64,000 nt of DNA. Source: CAVTQY01 sp963736975 (GTDB taxonomy: Bacteria > Pseudomonadota > Alphaproteobacteria > Acetobacterales > Acetobacteraceae). Every line of letters begins with the position of its first letter. The stretch's first letter is position 1. This document shows, in pieces, positions 9,002 through 16,953 of this stretch. The translations under genes and the position numbers were made by a program. Where the stretch lies: positions 1,488,001 through 1,552,000 of the forward strand of contig CAVTQY010000001.1 of the NCBI GenBank assembly GCA_963736975.1, given 5' to 3'. The notes beneath the pieces were generated by a model, which was not told the origin of the DNA, ran no database searches, and saw only the letters and a program-made list of their open reading frames with translations.

Positions 9002-9172
9002 ATGGACTCCGAGCGTCTCCGCCAGCGGGCGCTTCAGCTTCGGGAACTAGCCGCCCGGATCAACGACGAGCGCGCCGGTGAAGCCGCACTGGGCCTGGCA
9101 AACCAATGCGAGCACGAGGCAGCGGAGATCGAGCGGGGCGAGACGGGGCAGTCGGACAACGACAACAGTTAG
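9002..9172 (+). CDS. Small helical protein, paralogue B
   Basis: 56 residues from the ATG at 9002; an in-frame start at 8942 (or TTG 8936) would add about 20 residues with no counterpart in paralogue A. The LRQRALQLRELAARINDERAGEAALGLANQCEHEAAEIE core aligns with paralogue A over its full helix pair. Its 3' end overlaps the convergent gene at 9060-9377. Function unknown; a two-helix hairpin is the likely fold. Confidence 0.55.
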   Translation: MDSERLRQRALQLRELAARINDERAGEAALGLANQCEHEAAEIERGETGQSDNDNS

Positions 9173-9377
9173 GGCGCGGGCGCCTCCGGATGCCGGTTAG
9201 GGGACCTGCGATAGCACCTGACCGCCGACGTCCCCGCTCCCAAACCTCGGCGGCGGCGTGGCCGTCCATGACGACTGCGGCTTCCGCGAGCGCGGCGTCG
9301 TCGTCGGGGCACTCGGCTTCTCGCACTGCGATGATGTGGTCCTGACTTCCCAGGAGATAGATACGATAATGTGGCAT
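9060..9377 (-). CDS. Small protein of the HYRIYLL type
   Basis: The first 52 residues (MPHYRIYLLGSQDHIIAV, ECPDDDAALAEAAVVMDG, AEVWERGRR) match a small alphaproteobacterial protein pattern: a beta strand ending RLYLL, an acidic D-rich helix region, and a final W-x-x-G-R-R strand. The related gene at 21717-22067 in this window shares the pattern. From about residue 53 the sequence becomes Arg/Pro-rich and unlike the family, so the natural end may have been lost by a frameshift near 9215. Start supported by GGAG eight bases upstream. Confidence 0.55.
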   Translation of the reverse strand: MPHYRIYLLGSQDHIIAVREAECPDDDAALAEAAVVMDGHAAAEVWERGRRRSGAIAGPLTGIRRRPRPNCCRCPTAPSRPARSPLPRARIGLPGPVRLHRRARR

Positions 9378-9608
9378 TTGTGCGCTCCGGCGGCAACCAG
9401 GTGGGCCACGGCGCGGTCGCCAGCGCCTGATCGCAATATCGCCGGCTCATGACACGTGGCTACACGGCGCCGTGATTGCGAGCTTAAAATGCCCATTAGA
9501 CGGTGCGGTTGCGCCTGATCGGCTGTTAAAGAGTATGCGCGTATCATCGGAGGAGGACACGCGAAGCGTGTTCTTGCTACGTTCCCATCAGCAGCCTATC
9601 GTCCCACC

Positions 9609-9838
9609 ATGCCCGACGACATGGAACGCCTCACGCCCGCCACACCCGACGAGGTTCCCCAGAGCCTAGCCTATGCCTGCAACATGACGGCAAGCGCCAT
9701 CTCCGAGACGCCGAACGCCTCGCCGTGCGCATCGCTGCGGAGCACCTTGCAGAGCACCTAAGGCGATCCGGGTTCGTGGTGATGAAGCGCCCGCCAGCGC
9801 CCCCACCGCGGGTGCCTGGGCACGGTCGGACCGGGTGA
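9609..9838 (+). pseudogene. Small conserved protein gene with a one-base deletion
   Basis: The reading frame from ATG 9609 gives MPDDMERLTPATPDEVPQSL and then leaves the coherent track near 9676. In the next frame the sequence continues as LQHDGKRHLRDAERLAVRI, HLAEHLRRSGFVVMKRPP and stops at 9838. Restoring one C in GCCTGC would join them into a protein of about 76 residues. The C-terminal half matches the small gene at 12346-12489. Function unknown. Confidence 0.6.
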
Positions 9839-10554
9839 TCTGCCGAGCGCCCTGCCGGGCGCCTGTGGTGCACCTGAAGGGCAACAGAGAGCCAGCGTGT
9901 GTAACGCTGCGTCACATGGTCAACGTTACACCACAATTCGGCAGTTTTCTTTGGTATCTCAGTATGTTATGCTGACACCAGCGATTGTGGTATCCCCTCC
10001 CGCCGGGGACGCCAGACGGCGCTGGACGCCCCCGCCGTGTCGTTCGCGCAAGATAGTCCGGTTTTGGCATCCCAGGGAGAAAGCTTCGTCATGGCCGTGC
10101 TCAACATCATGACTCCAGGCTACTGATGCGCCGGCCCCGCGACGTGTGGGAGCTATGCACGACAACCGCCTTGCAGGTGAATGACACCGGGGCGCTAGCA
10201 GGCTACGGTAGCATCAGGTATGAGTATGTTGACAGCAACGGCTATGTGCAGTAAGGATAATCGTGGACCCAAGCAACTTGTCCAATGTAATTCCAGAATA
10301 TCTGTTTCGGAGTTATTGCAGAATTTCGCCGGTCCGTCTTGTCGTAAACGGATGTGCATCATGCACTGGATTTCGGTACAGCGGTACCCGCGAGGGAGGC
10401 GCCCGAGGCGCGTGCGCGACGGCTCGCAGGCTGCCGAGCCGGCCCCGATGCAGATATCATCGCGGCCGATTCTACTGAGGTGCGCCATCGCGAACCAATG
10501 CGCGTCGATGTCGCCTCCCGCAAGATCGTGCGTACTTAGGATGATTTTCGTCCC
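9839..10554. other. Non-coding junction between element and host genes
   Basis: About 700 bases without a convincing gene, containing the inverted repeat at 9899-9931. Base composition becomes less GC-rich near 10200-10340. This is the probable right boundary of the mobile element, but no tRNA gene or repeat matching the left side could be recognised, since the left end lies outside the window. A short rightward frame (10354-10539) is unassigned. Confidence 0.4.
9899..9931. promoter_or_regulatory. Inverted repeat GTGTAACG...CGTTACAC
   Basis: Perfect 8-base arms separated by 17 bases, in the non-coding stretch at the right end of the element. Arm length and spacing fit an operator for a dimeric regulator, but no adjacent regulated gene was identified, so the role is open. 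Confidence 0.35.
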
Positions 10555-11490
10555 GTGTCCGCTTACCAACGCTTGTTGCTGAGGCTGCGTTCCGGTGCCG
10601 TTGCGGTGCTGGATGGGCCGACCGGCACGGAGTTGCAGAAACGCGGTGCGCCGATGGACCCGATGGCCTGGTGCGGCCCGACCACGCTCGGCAACGACCG
10701 CCTGCTGACCGAAATCCACGCCGACTACATTGCCGCGGGCGCGGAGATCGTCACCGCCAACACCTTCGCCGCCTCCCGCCTGATGCTGACAGACGCGGGG
10801 CTGGCCGACCGCTCCGGGGAGATCGTGGCGCGCGCGGTAGCGGCGGCGCTGGCAGCGCGCGAAGGACACCCGGACGTGGTGATCGCCGGCTCGTTCTCTC
10901 ACATGGTTCCGGTCGCAGCCGGGACCGACGCGCTGGATCCCGCGCGCACGCCGGGTGAGCCGGCGGTAGCCGAGGCATTCGCCGAGTTGGCGGAGGAACT
11001 GAAGACAGCCGGTGCCGAACTGCTTATACTGGAGATGATGTATCATCCCACCCGCACTCGGCTGGCGGTGCAGGCGGCGTTGTCAACCGGCTTGCCGGTC
11101 TGGTTCGGCCTCAGCGCCCGGCGCGGCGCCAGCGGCGCGGTGCTCGGTTTTAACCGGCACGAGGATGTTCCGCTCGACGACATCGCCGCCCTGATCCCGC
11201 CTGCTGGCGTGGACGTGGCCGGCGTGATGCACACCGGGGCCGATGTGGTGGGCGATGCGCTCGCGGCGGTGCGGCGCCACTTTGCCGGGCCCCTGATGGC
11301 CTACCCGGACTCAGGCTATTTCGCGATGCCGGACTGGCGTTTCGTCGATATCATCTCGCCCGAAACCTACACGTCGTTCTGCCGGGAGTGGGTGGCGGCG
11401 GGCGCGCAGGTGCTCGGGGGCTGCTGCGGCCTCGGGGTGGAGCATGTGCGGGCGGCCGCTGCCCTGCGCGACTTGCTGCGGCGCAATTAG
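10555..11490 (+). CDS. Homocysteine S-methyltransferase family protein
   Basis: Transfers a methyl group from a small donor such as S-methylmethionine to homocysteine, giving methionine. The 311-residue TIM-barrel protein begins with VLDGPTGTELQKRG and EIVTANTFAAS, and ends with the zinc-binding GGCCG motif (about residues 287-291); the first zinc Cys expected before it is not obvious. Length is normal for the MmuM type. GTG start with a weak ribosome site. It precedes exonuclease III by 62 bases on the same strand. The exact methyl donor cannot be told from sequence. Confidence 0.85.
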   Translation: MSAYQRLLLRLRSGAVAVLDGPTGTELQKRGAPMDPMAWCGPTTLGNDRLLTEIHADYIAAGAEIVTANTFAASRLMLTDAGLADRSGEIVARAVAAALAAREGHPDVVIAGSFSHMVPVAAGTDALDPARTPGEPAVAEAFAELAEELKTAGAELLILEMMYHPTRTRLAVQAALSTGLPVWFGLSARRGASGAVLGFNRHEDVPLDDIAALIPPAGVDVAGVMHTGADVVGDALAAVRRHFAGPLMAYPDSGYFAMPDWRFVDIISPETYTSFCREWVAAGAQVLGGCCGLGVEHVRAAAALRDLLRRN

Positions 11491-11552
11491 CGATCCGCTG
11501 CAGCACCGGGGCCGCGATCACGCAATCGAGCGCCGCAAATTCTGATGTCGCC

Positions 11553-12365
11553 GTGAAAATCGCAACCTTTAACATCAACAACGTCAACCGACGTCTGCCC
11601 AATCTCCTGGCGTGGTTGCGGGCCGCAAAGCCAGACGTGGCGTGCCTGCAGGAGCTGAAAGCGGAGGACAGGCAATTCCCTGAGAGGGCGCTGCTGGAGA
11701 CAGGCTACAGCGCCGTCTGGCAGGGCGAGCGATCTTGGAATGGGGTCGCCATTCTCGCCCGGGGAACGAAACCGGTCCTGACGCGCCGCAGCCTGCCCGG
11801 CGATCCCACCGACAAGCAGAGCCGGTATATCGAGGCGGCAGTCAATGGCACGCTGATCGCTTGCATTTACCTGCCGAACGGGAATCCGCAGCCGGGGTCG
11901 AAATTCGCCTATAAGCTGGCGTGGTTCGAACGGCTTATCGCGCACGCCGCGACGCTGTTTGAGACCGAAGCGCCCGTCGTACTGGCGGGCGATTTCAACG
12001 TCGTCCCAACTGAGTTCGACATCTACCCGACGAAGTCGTGGGCTAAGGATGCGCTGGTGCAGCCAGCGTCACGTGCCTGTTTCAGGCGATTGCTGGAACA
12101 AGGGTGGACCGACGCTATCCGGCTCCTGCACCCGTCAGAGCCGATGTATACATTCTGGGATTACAAACGGCAACGTTGGGCACGCGACGCGGGGCTGCGG
12201 CTGGACCATCTGCTCCTTAATCCTCCGGCAACGGCAAGGCTGGCGCGGGCGGGAGTGGATCGGGACATTCGCGGGGAGGAAGGCGCGAGCGACCATGCGC
12301 CGGCATGGATAGAGCTTATCAGTAGCGGCAGACGAAGGCCGCGTCATGTACCGCCCGGCCGCTGA
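11553..12365 (+). CDS. xth: Exodeoxyribonuclease III (AP endonuclease)
   Basis: DNA repair nuclease that cuts at abasic sites and degrades 3' ends. From the GTG at 11553 the product begins VKIATFNINNVNRRLPNL. It shows the family motifs LQELKAED (metal-binding Glu), AGDFNVVPTEFD (Asp/Asn pair), RLDHLLLN, and SDHAPAWIEL with the catalytic His. Length (270 aa) is normal. Residues upstream of this start in the same frame are low-complexity and were excluded. Its 3' end overlaps a short conserved frame at 12346. Confidence 0.92.
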   Translation: MKIATFNINNVNRRLPNLLAWLRAAKPDVACLQELKAEDRQFPERALLETGYSAVWQGERSWNGVAILARGTKPVLTRRSLPGDPTDKQSRYIEAAVNGTLIACIYLPNGNPQPGSKFAYKLAWFERLIAHAATLFETEAPVVLAGDFNVVPTEFDIYPTKSWAKDALVQPASRACFRRLLEQGWTDAIRLLHPSEPMYTFWDYKRQRWARDAGLRLDHLLLNPPATARLARAGVDRDIRGEEGASDHAPAWIELISSGRRRPRHVPPGR

Positions 12366-12489
12366 CACTGAACGGTTCGCGGCCAGGATCACCGGGGCGC
12401 GGCTTACGGAGCACCTCCGATCGTCCGGATTCGTGGTGGTGAAGTGGCCGCCCGCGGCGGCGTCGCTTGTGCCGGAGGAGGGATCGTGA
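12346..12489 (+). CDS. Small conserved protein fragment (47 aa)
   Basis: Overlaps the last 20 bases of the exonuclease III gene. The product contains TERFAARI, LTEHLRSSGFVVVKWPP, which matches the C-terminal half of the frameshifted gene at 9609-9838 (AERLAVRI, LAEHLRRSGFVVMKRPP). The N-terminal ERLTPA half is absent, so this is either a short form or a 5'-truncated copy. Too short for automatic recognition; the match between the two copies is the support. Confidence 0.5.
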   Translation: MYRPAADTERFAARITGARLTEHLRSSGFVVVKWPPAAASLVPEEGS

Positions 12490-12661
12490 ACGGAAACGGC
12501 TCTTGCTTGAATGCTGGTGACAGAGGTGGTGTCGCAGGCCTTATGATTGGCGGAGGCTGTGTCGGCAGGCTCGGATTGACGACGGCTACTTCCGCCGCTT
12601 GCACCATCCCTGACCCGGTGCCGCCCAACACGAGTGCGAGGGCGATCATGAATTTGCGCAT
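12404..12661 (-). CDS. Small secreted proline-rich protein (85 aa)
   Basis: Signal peptide MRKFMIALALVLGGTGSGMVQA, then a Pro-rich mature part (PSLPTQPPPIIRPATPPL, FTIPPPAQATPPRAATSPP) without cysteines. The ATG at 12661 is preceded by AGGGAGGACG, a strong ribosome site, and overlaps the end of the cupin gene by 16 bases, implying translational coupling. Probably periplasmic; function unknown. Confidence 0.6.
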   Translation of the reverse strand: MRKFMIALALVLGGTGSGMVQAAEVAVVNPSLPTQPPPIIRPATPPLSPAFKQEPFPFTIPPPAQATPPRAATSPPRIRTIGGAP

Positions 12662-13347
12662 TCGTCCTCCCTGATCGGCTGCAACAGGTCTAGCCTGTTT
12701 TTCTTCTGATTGACGGCAGCGATCCAGAGGAACCAGAACGCCAGCAGCGGTTGATCCATCGAACGCATCGCGTGCACGATGTTCGGAGGGTTGTAAACCA
12801 AGCCGCCGATCCCTGGTGCGTGCCACGGATTGCTCTCCTGGCGCCATTCGCCTCCCGAAAGCACCACGTATACCTCCTCGGGAGGATGGCGGTGATCAGG
12901 GTATGTGGTGTGTGGCGCCATGAGGCTTACGCCGATCCTGACGTCGCGCCGTACCTCGATGCCGTCTGGGCCGACGATTGTCGCATTGGCGTGGCTGTCC
13001 AAGAATCCGCGCGGATGGTTCCCGGCGTCCGCCCGAACCGACCAGTTGAGCTGCGGTTCTATGGCAGCAAAGGCATCTGCCAACGCTCTGACCGGGGCCG
13101 AATGACGGCGCGCATTGTCGAGGGCCGCTTCAAGATGACTGCAGACCGGCAGTCGACACGGCTCGGTCGGGCCGGCTTCGACGGAAGGCACTTGCAGTGC
13201 CGTAAAGATTCGTCCCGCCGCAGCGGCCACCGACTCTGATGCATCGGTGCCGTCCCGGATCGCGGCCTCGGCCGCAACCAAAAAAGACTGGAGGTCAGGA
13301 GAACGAGGCGACATCATCACCCGTACCTTGCGTGACGAGGACATCAT
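12646..13347 (-). CDS. DMSP-lyase-like cupin protein
   Basis: Metal-dependent cupin resembling the dimethylsulfoniopropionate lyase family (DddL/DddQ/DddW type), which splits DMSP into dimethyl sulfide and acrylate. The cupin motif 1 is seen as YPDHRHPPEEVYVVLSGGEW (two His, Glu, Tyr) and motif 2 as PPNIVHAM (His). The N-terminal 100 residues are helical, as in DddQ. Start could be 13347 or the internal Met pair at 13317/13314. It is divergent from the amidohydrolase-transporter cluster starting at 13415, which may share its promoter region. Other members of this family have no proven DMSP activity, so the substrate is inferred only. Confidence 0.7.
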   Translation of the reverse strand: MMSSSRKVRVMMSPRSPDLQSFLVAAEAAIRDGTDASESVAAAAGRIFTALQVPSVEAGPTEPCRLPVCSHLEAALDNARRHSAPVRALADAFAAIEPQLNWSVRADAGNHPRGFLDSHANATIVGPDGIEVRRDVRIGVSLMAPHTTYPDHRHPPEEVYVVLSGGEWRQESNPWHAPGIGGLVYNPPNIVHAMRSMDQPLLAFWFLWIAAVNQKKNRLDLLQPIREDECANS

Positions 13348-13414
13348 GCACCACCCTGGCCAAAAAAGCGATCACGCCCTAATAGCGAGCGGATGGTGCT
13401 AAAGGAGACCTGGC

Positions 13415-14320
13415 GTGCCGAGAGTGATCGACCTGGAATGCAACCTTCCGCGTGGGGAAGAATATCCGGAATATCACGAAATGCTCCAGGGCCGCCCCGG
13501 CAATCCGGTCGCCGACCGGCTCGAACCCCCGGAAGGCTACGGTTTCGACAACTACAAGCGCATCTTCCGTAACCGCAGCGAACAATACAAACCGGAGCCG
13601 GAAGCAGTTCCCGGTGAACGCATGCAGAAATTCATCGCCGATATGGATCGCGCCGGGGTGGAATGCGGCGTGGTCGGCGCCTCGAACGACACACTCAGGC
13701 GCGTCTGCCGTGCCTATCCGGACCGGTTCGTCGGGCTGGCCGCAATCAGCCCGCTCGATGGCATGCGCGGCGTGCGGGAATTGGAACGCCTGGTGCGGGA
13801 GGATGGCATCGGCGGCCTGCGAGTCGTCGCGCTGTACAACATGATCCCGGCGAGCGACCGCCGCTATTATCCGCTGTATGCGAAATGCGTCGAGCTTGAC
13901 GTGCCGGTGCGCGTCTATACCTCGATGAACTACGCCAACGACCGGCCCTATGATCTCGGCCATCCGCGGCATCTCGACTGCGTCGCCATGGATTTCCCGG
14001 AGCTGCGAATCGTCGCCGGACTGGCGGGGTGGCCATGGATCGGCGATATGGTCGGGCTGCTGCGACGGCACCCGAATCTCTATTGCGACACCGCGGCGCA
14101 TCGCCCCAAGCACTTCGCGACACCGGGTTCCGGGTGGGAGCAGTTCCTGCAGTTCGGCAATACGCTGCTGCAGGATAAGATCATGGTGGGCCTCTCGCGC
14201 GGCATTTTCGGCGTGCCGTTCGAGACGTTGATCGGCGAATACCAGGAGCTGCCGCTGAAAGACACCGTCATGGAGAAATGGCTCTACAAGAACGCGCTCA
14301 GGTTCCTGCATCGGGATTGA
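13415..14320 (+). CDS. Amidohydrolase-2-like protein lacking metal ligands
   Basis: TIM-barrel protein of the amidohydrolase 2 family (ACMSD/resorcylate decarboxylase relatives), 301 residues. The overall layout is clear (VIDLECNLPRG at the start, PDRFVGLAAISPLDG, GGLRVVALYNMIPASD, IVAGLAGWPWIGDM, and a C-terminal helix ending NALRFLHRD). The usual HxH after the first strand is ECN, the His before GWPW is missing, and the late GxD is GLS. It therefore may not bind the usual divalent metal. GTG start with AAAGGAG upstream. It heads the peptide-type ABC transporter operon, suggesting it acts on the imported compound. Confidence 0.75.
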   Translation: MPRVIDLECNLPRGEEYPEYHEMLQGRPGNPVADRLEPPEGYGFDNYKRIFRNRSEQYKPEPEAVPGERMQKFIADMDRAGVECGVVGASNDTLRRVCRAYPDRFVGLAAISPLDGMRGVRELERLVREDGIGGLRVVALYNMIPASDRRYYPLYAKCVELDVPVRVYTSMNYANDRPYDLGHPRHLDCVAMDFPELRIVAGLAGWPWIGDMVGLLRRHPNLYCDTAAHRPKHFATPGSGWEQFLQFGNTLLQDKIMVGLSRGIFGVPFETLIGEYQELPLKDTVMEKWLYKNALRFLHRD

Positions 14321-14324
14321 CGCC

Positions 14325-15300
14325 GTGGCGCGCTACGCGGTCATCGCGGCTGCTGCAGGCGATCCCGATGATCGTCGCGGTGATCGTGCTGGTCTTTGTC
14401 ATGCTGCAACTCACCCCGGGCGATCCCGGTACAGGCGATCGTCGGGCAATACCCGGTGCCGCCGGAGTTTCGCGCCGCTATCGTGCGCGCATTATCACCT
14501 GGACGACCCGCTGCCCGTGCGGCTCTGGCAGTATTTCAGCAACCTGCTGCACGGCGATCTCGGCTATTCGTTCCAGGAGCAGGAGCTCGGTCATGAACCT
14601 GATCCTGCAACGCGCCCCGCGCACGCTGCTGCTGGCAGCGGCGGCTTTCGTCATCGGCGTGCCGGTCGGGATCGCCATCGGCCTGCTCTCGGCCACCAGC
14701 CGCAACCAGCATGTGGACCGGTTCTGGACCACAGCGGCGCTGATCGGCTACGCGATCCCCGGCTTCTGGCTCGGCCAGTTGCTGGTAATCCTTTTCGCCA
14801 TGCGGCTCGGGTGGTTTCCGACCCAGGGCATGGCGCCGCTTATCTCGCACGCACATGGCACCGCTGGTTTCCTGTTGGAGCGCGTCCGCTATCTCGCGCT
14901 GCCGGCGATCACCTACGCGGTATACGAGACCACCCGCGTCGCCCGGCTAATGCGGGCCAGCACGATCGAGACGCTCGGCGCCGGCTACATCGTCACCGCG
15001 CGCGCCAAGGGCCTGTCGCGCGGCGCCATCATCCGCGGCCACGTGCTGCGCAACTCCAGCCTGCCGGTGGTCACCGTCATGGGTTACGCATTCGGCGTCG
15101 CGATGGGCGGGGCGGTGCTGATCGAAACCGTGTTCTCCTGGCCCGGCATCGGACTGCTGCTGATCGAGGCGATCCGCAACCGCGACAACCAGGTGGTGGT
15201 CGGTGTCGTGTTGTTCGTCTCGCTGGCCGTGATCCTCATGAACCTGCTCGTGGATATCCTCTACGGCCTGCTCGATCCCCGCATTCGGTCGGCACGATGA
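14325..15300 (+). pseudogene. DppB-like ABC permease gene with four frameshifts
   Basis: Inner-membrane permease of a peptide/nickel-type ABC importer. Coherent sequence must be read in successive frames: VARYAVI from 14325, then RLLQAIPMIVAV to LTPGDP, then VQAIVGQYPVPPEFRAAIV, then AHYHLDDPLPVRLW to YSFQEQEL, and from about 14590 the uninterrupted remainder (VMNLILQRAP to the end) with six-helix character and the EAA-like loop TVTARAKGLSRGAIIRGHVLRNS-type region. Breaks lie near 14345, 14430, 14490 and 14590. So many single-base changes in 250 bases, with the rest intact, look more like base-calling errors than slow decay. Confidence 0.82.
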
Positions 15301-16144
15301 CCGGCCTGCTCAGGCGCTTTGCCACGACGCGCTACGGCTCGGCGGGTCTCGCCATCATGCTGCTGTTGGTACTGCTGTGGCGTTGCTCGATCCGTGGATC
15401 GCGCCGTTCAGCCCGCGCCAGCAGGTCGGCGCCAGCCTGCTGCCGCCATCACTGGCCTTCCCGATGGGCACCGACAATATCGGGCGCGACATGTTTTCCC
15501 TTGTGCTGATCGGCACCCGGGCCTCGCTGGCGATCGGTATCTGCGCAGCTTTGGCGGCGCTGCTGGTGGGCGGGACGGTCGGCATGCTTGCCGGCTACCG
15601 GCGCGGCGCGACCGAAGCGGTGCTGATGCGCGTCACCGAGCTGTTCCAGACGCTGCCGGTGATCGTCGTAGTGCTGTTTGCGATCGCGCTGTTCGGGTCG
15701 AGCTTCTGGTTGCTGATCACCGCGGTGGCCCTGGCGATCTGGCCGCTGGAGGCGCGGCTGATCTATGGCCAGTTCATAAACCTACGGCAGCGCGAGTTCG
15801 TCGCGGCGGCGATCGTCGCCGACATGCCGGGATGGCACATCGTGCTGCGCGAGATACTGCCCAACGCGCTGCCGCCGGTGATCGTCCAGGTGGCGCTGGA
15901 TGCAAGCCTCGCTATCCTGATCGAATCCGGTCTGGGGTTTCTCGGCCTGTCGGACGCCAACATCGTGAGCTGGGGCCAGCTTCTGTTCACGGCGCAGGAC
16001 TACCTGGAGACCGCCTGGTGGATGAGCGTGTTTCCAGGCCTCGCCATTTGCCTCGCGGTGATCGGCCTCAATCTGCTGGCGGACGGGCTGAACGAGGTCA
16101 TCGATCCGCGCGCCGGCCGTGCCGTCGCCGGCCTGCCGGCATGA
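15297..16144 (+). pseudogene. DppC-like ABC permease gene with one frameshift
   Basis: Second permease of the importer. ATG at 15297 overlaps the dppB-like stop (ATGA). The first 26 residues (MTGLLRRFATTRYGSAGLAI) read in one frame; near 15376 a missing base moves the sequence to the frame of VALLDPWIAPFSP, which continues intact to 16144 with GTDNIGRDMFSLVLIGTR (typical DppC) and the EAA loop region EFVAAAIVADMPGWHIVLREILPN. Five or six membrane helices. Overlaps the next ATG by four bases, so the operon is translationally coupled. Confidence 0.83.
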
Positions 16145-16953
16145 GCGCGCCGCTACTCCGTGTCGAGGCGCTGAAGGTGCATCTCAGCCTCGGGGATGCT
16201 GTGGTGCGCGCGGTGGATGGCGTGGACCTGGTCGTGAATCCCGGCGAATGTGTCGGCATCGTGGGCGAGTCAGGATCGGGCAAAAGCACCCTGGCGCGCG
16301 CGATGGTGCAATTACTGCCAAACGTCGCCATGGCGGACCTGTCCGGCCGCGTTGTCTTCGACGGCACCGACATCGCGGCGATGCCGCGGCCGGCGCTGCG
16401 CCGGCTTCGTCGCAGCGGCAGCTTCTCAATCGTGTTCCAGGACCCGCTGGGTTATCTGAACCCGACGCGGCGCGTCGGCGCACAGGTGGCGGAAGCGCTA
16501 CCTGATGCCGGCAGCCGCGCCGAGGCGCGCAGCCGGGTGCAGCAGCTTTTGCATGAGGTCGGGCTGCCCGATCCGGAGGCGATTGTGCGCCGCTATCCGC
16601 ACGAGCTTTCCGGCGGCATGCGCCAGCGCGTGCTGATCGCGGTGGCGCTTGCGTCCTCGCCCCGCCTGTTGGTTGCGGACGAGCCGACCTCGGCGCTGGA
16701 TGTCACGGTGCAGCTCAGGGTGTTGCAGACGCTGCGCCGCCTGCATCGCGACCGCGCAATGGCGTTGGCGCTGATCACACACGATCTGGGAGTGGTCGCG
16801 CAGCTCTGCGATCGCGTCTATGTGATGCATGGCGGCCGGATTCTCGAAGAGGCCAATGTCTTCACCCTCTTCGATGCGCCGCGCCATCCCTACACCGCCG
16901 ACCTCGTGGCGCTGAGCCGGCGCCGTCACGCCTCGGCGAGGCGCGCTGCATGA
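16141..16953 (+). CDS. Peptide-type ABC transporter ATPase (DppD/OppD-like)
   Basis: Cytoplasmic ATPase energising the importer. Walker A GESGSGKST (about residues 41-49), signature LSGGMRQR (about 157-164), Walker B LLVADEPTSALDV (about 176-188) and H-loop ITHDL are all present. It is 270 residues, shorter than classic DppD, and lacks the C-terminal oligopeptide-transport extension with its cysteine cluster. Overlaps both neighbours by four bases. Intact frame, in contrast to the two permease genes before it. Confidence 0.9.
   Translation: MSAPLLRVEALKVHLSLGDAVVRAVDGVDLVVNPGECVGIVGESGSGKSTLARAMVQLLPNVAMADLSGRVVFDGTDIAAMPRPALRRLRRSGSFSIVFQDPLGYLNPTRRVGAQVAEALPDAGSRAEARSRVQQLLHEVGLPDPEAIVRRYPHELSGGMRQRVLIAVALASSPRLLVADEPTSALDVTVQLRVLQTLRRLHRDRAMALALITHDLGVVAQLCDRVYVMHGGRILEEANVFTLFDAPRHPYTADLVALSRRRHASARRAA

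Noticed and set aside
10195..11046. Long leftward frame opposite the homocysteine methyltransferase, with an STHDL-like string resembling an ABC ATPase H-loop
   Set aside because: It is the antisense shadow of a well-supported gene over most of its length, and no Walker A or signature motif accompanies the string.
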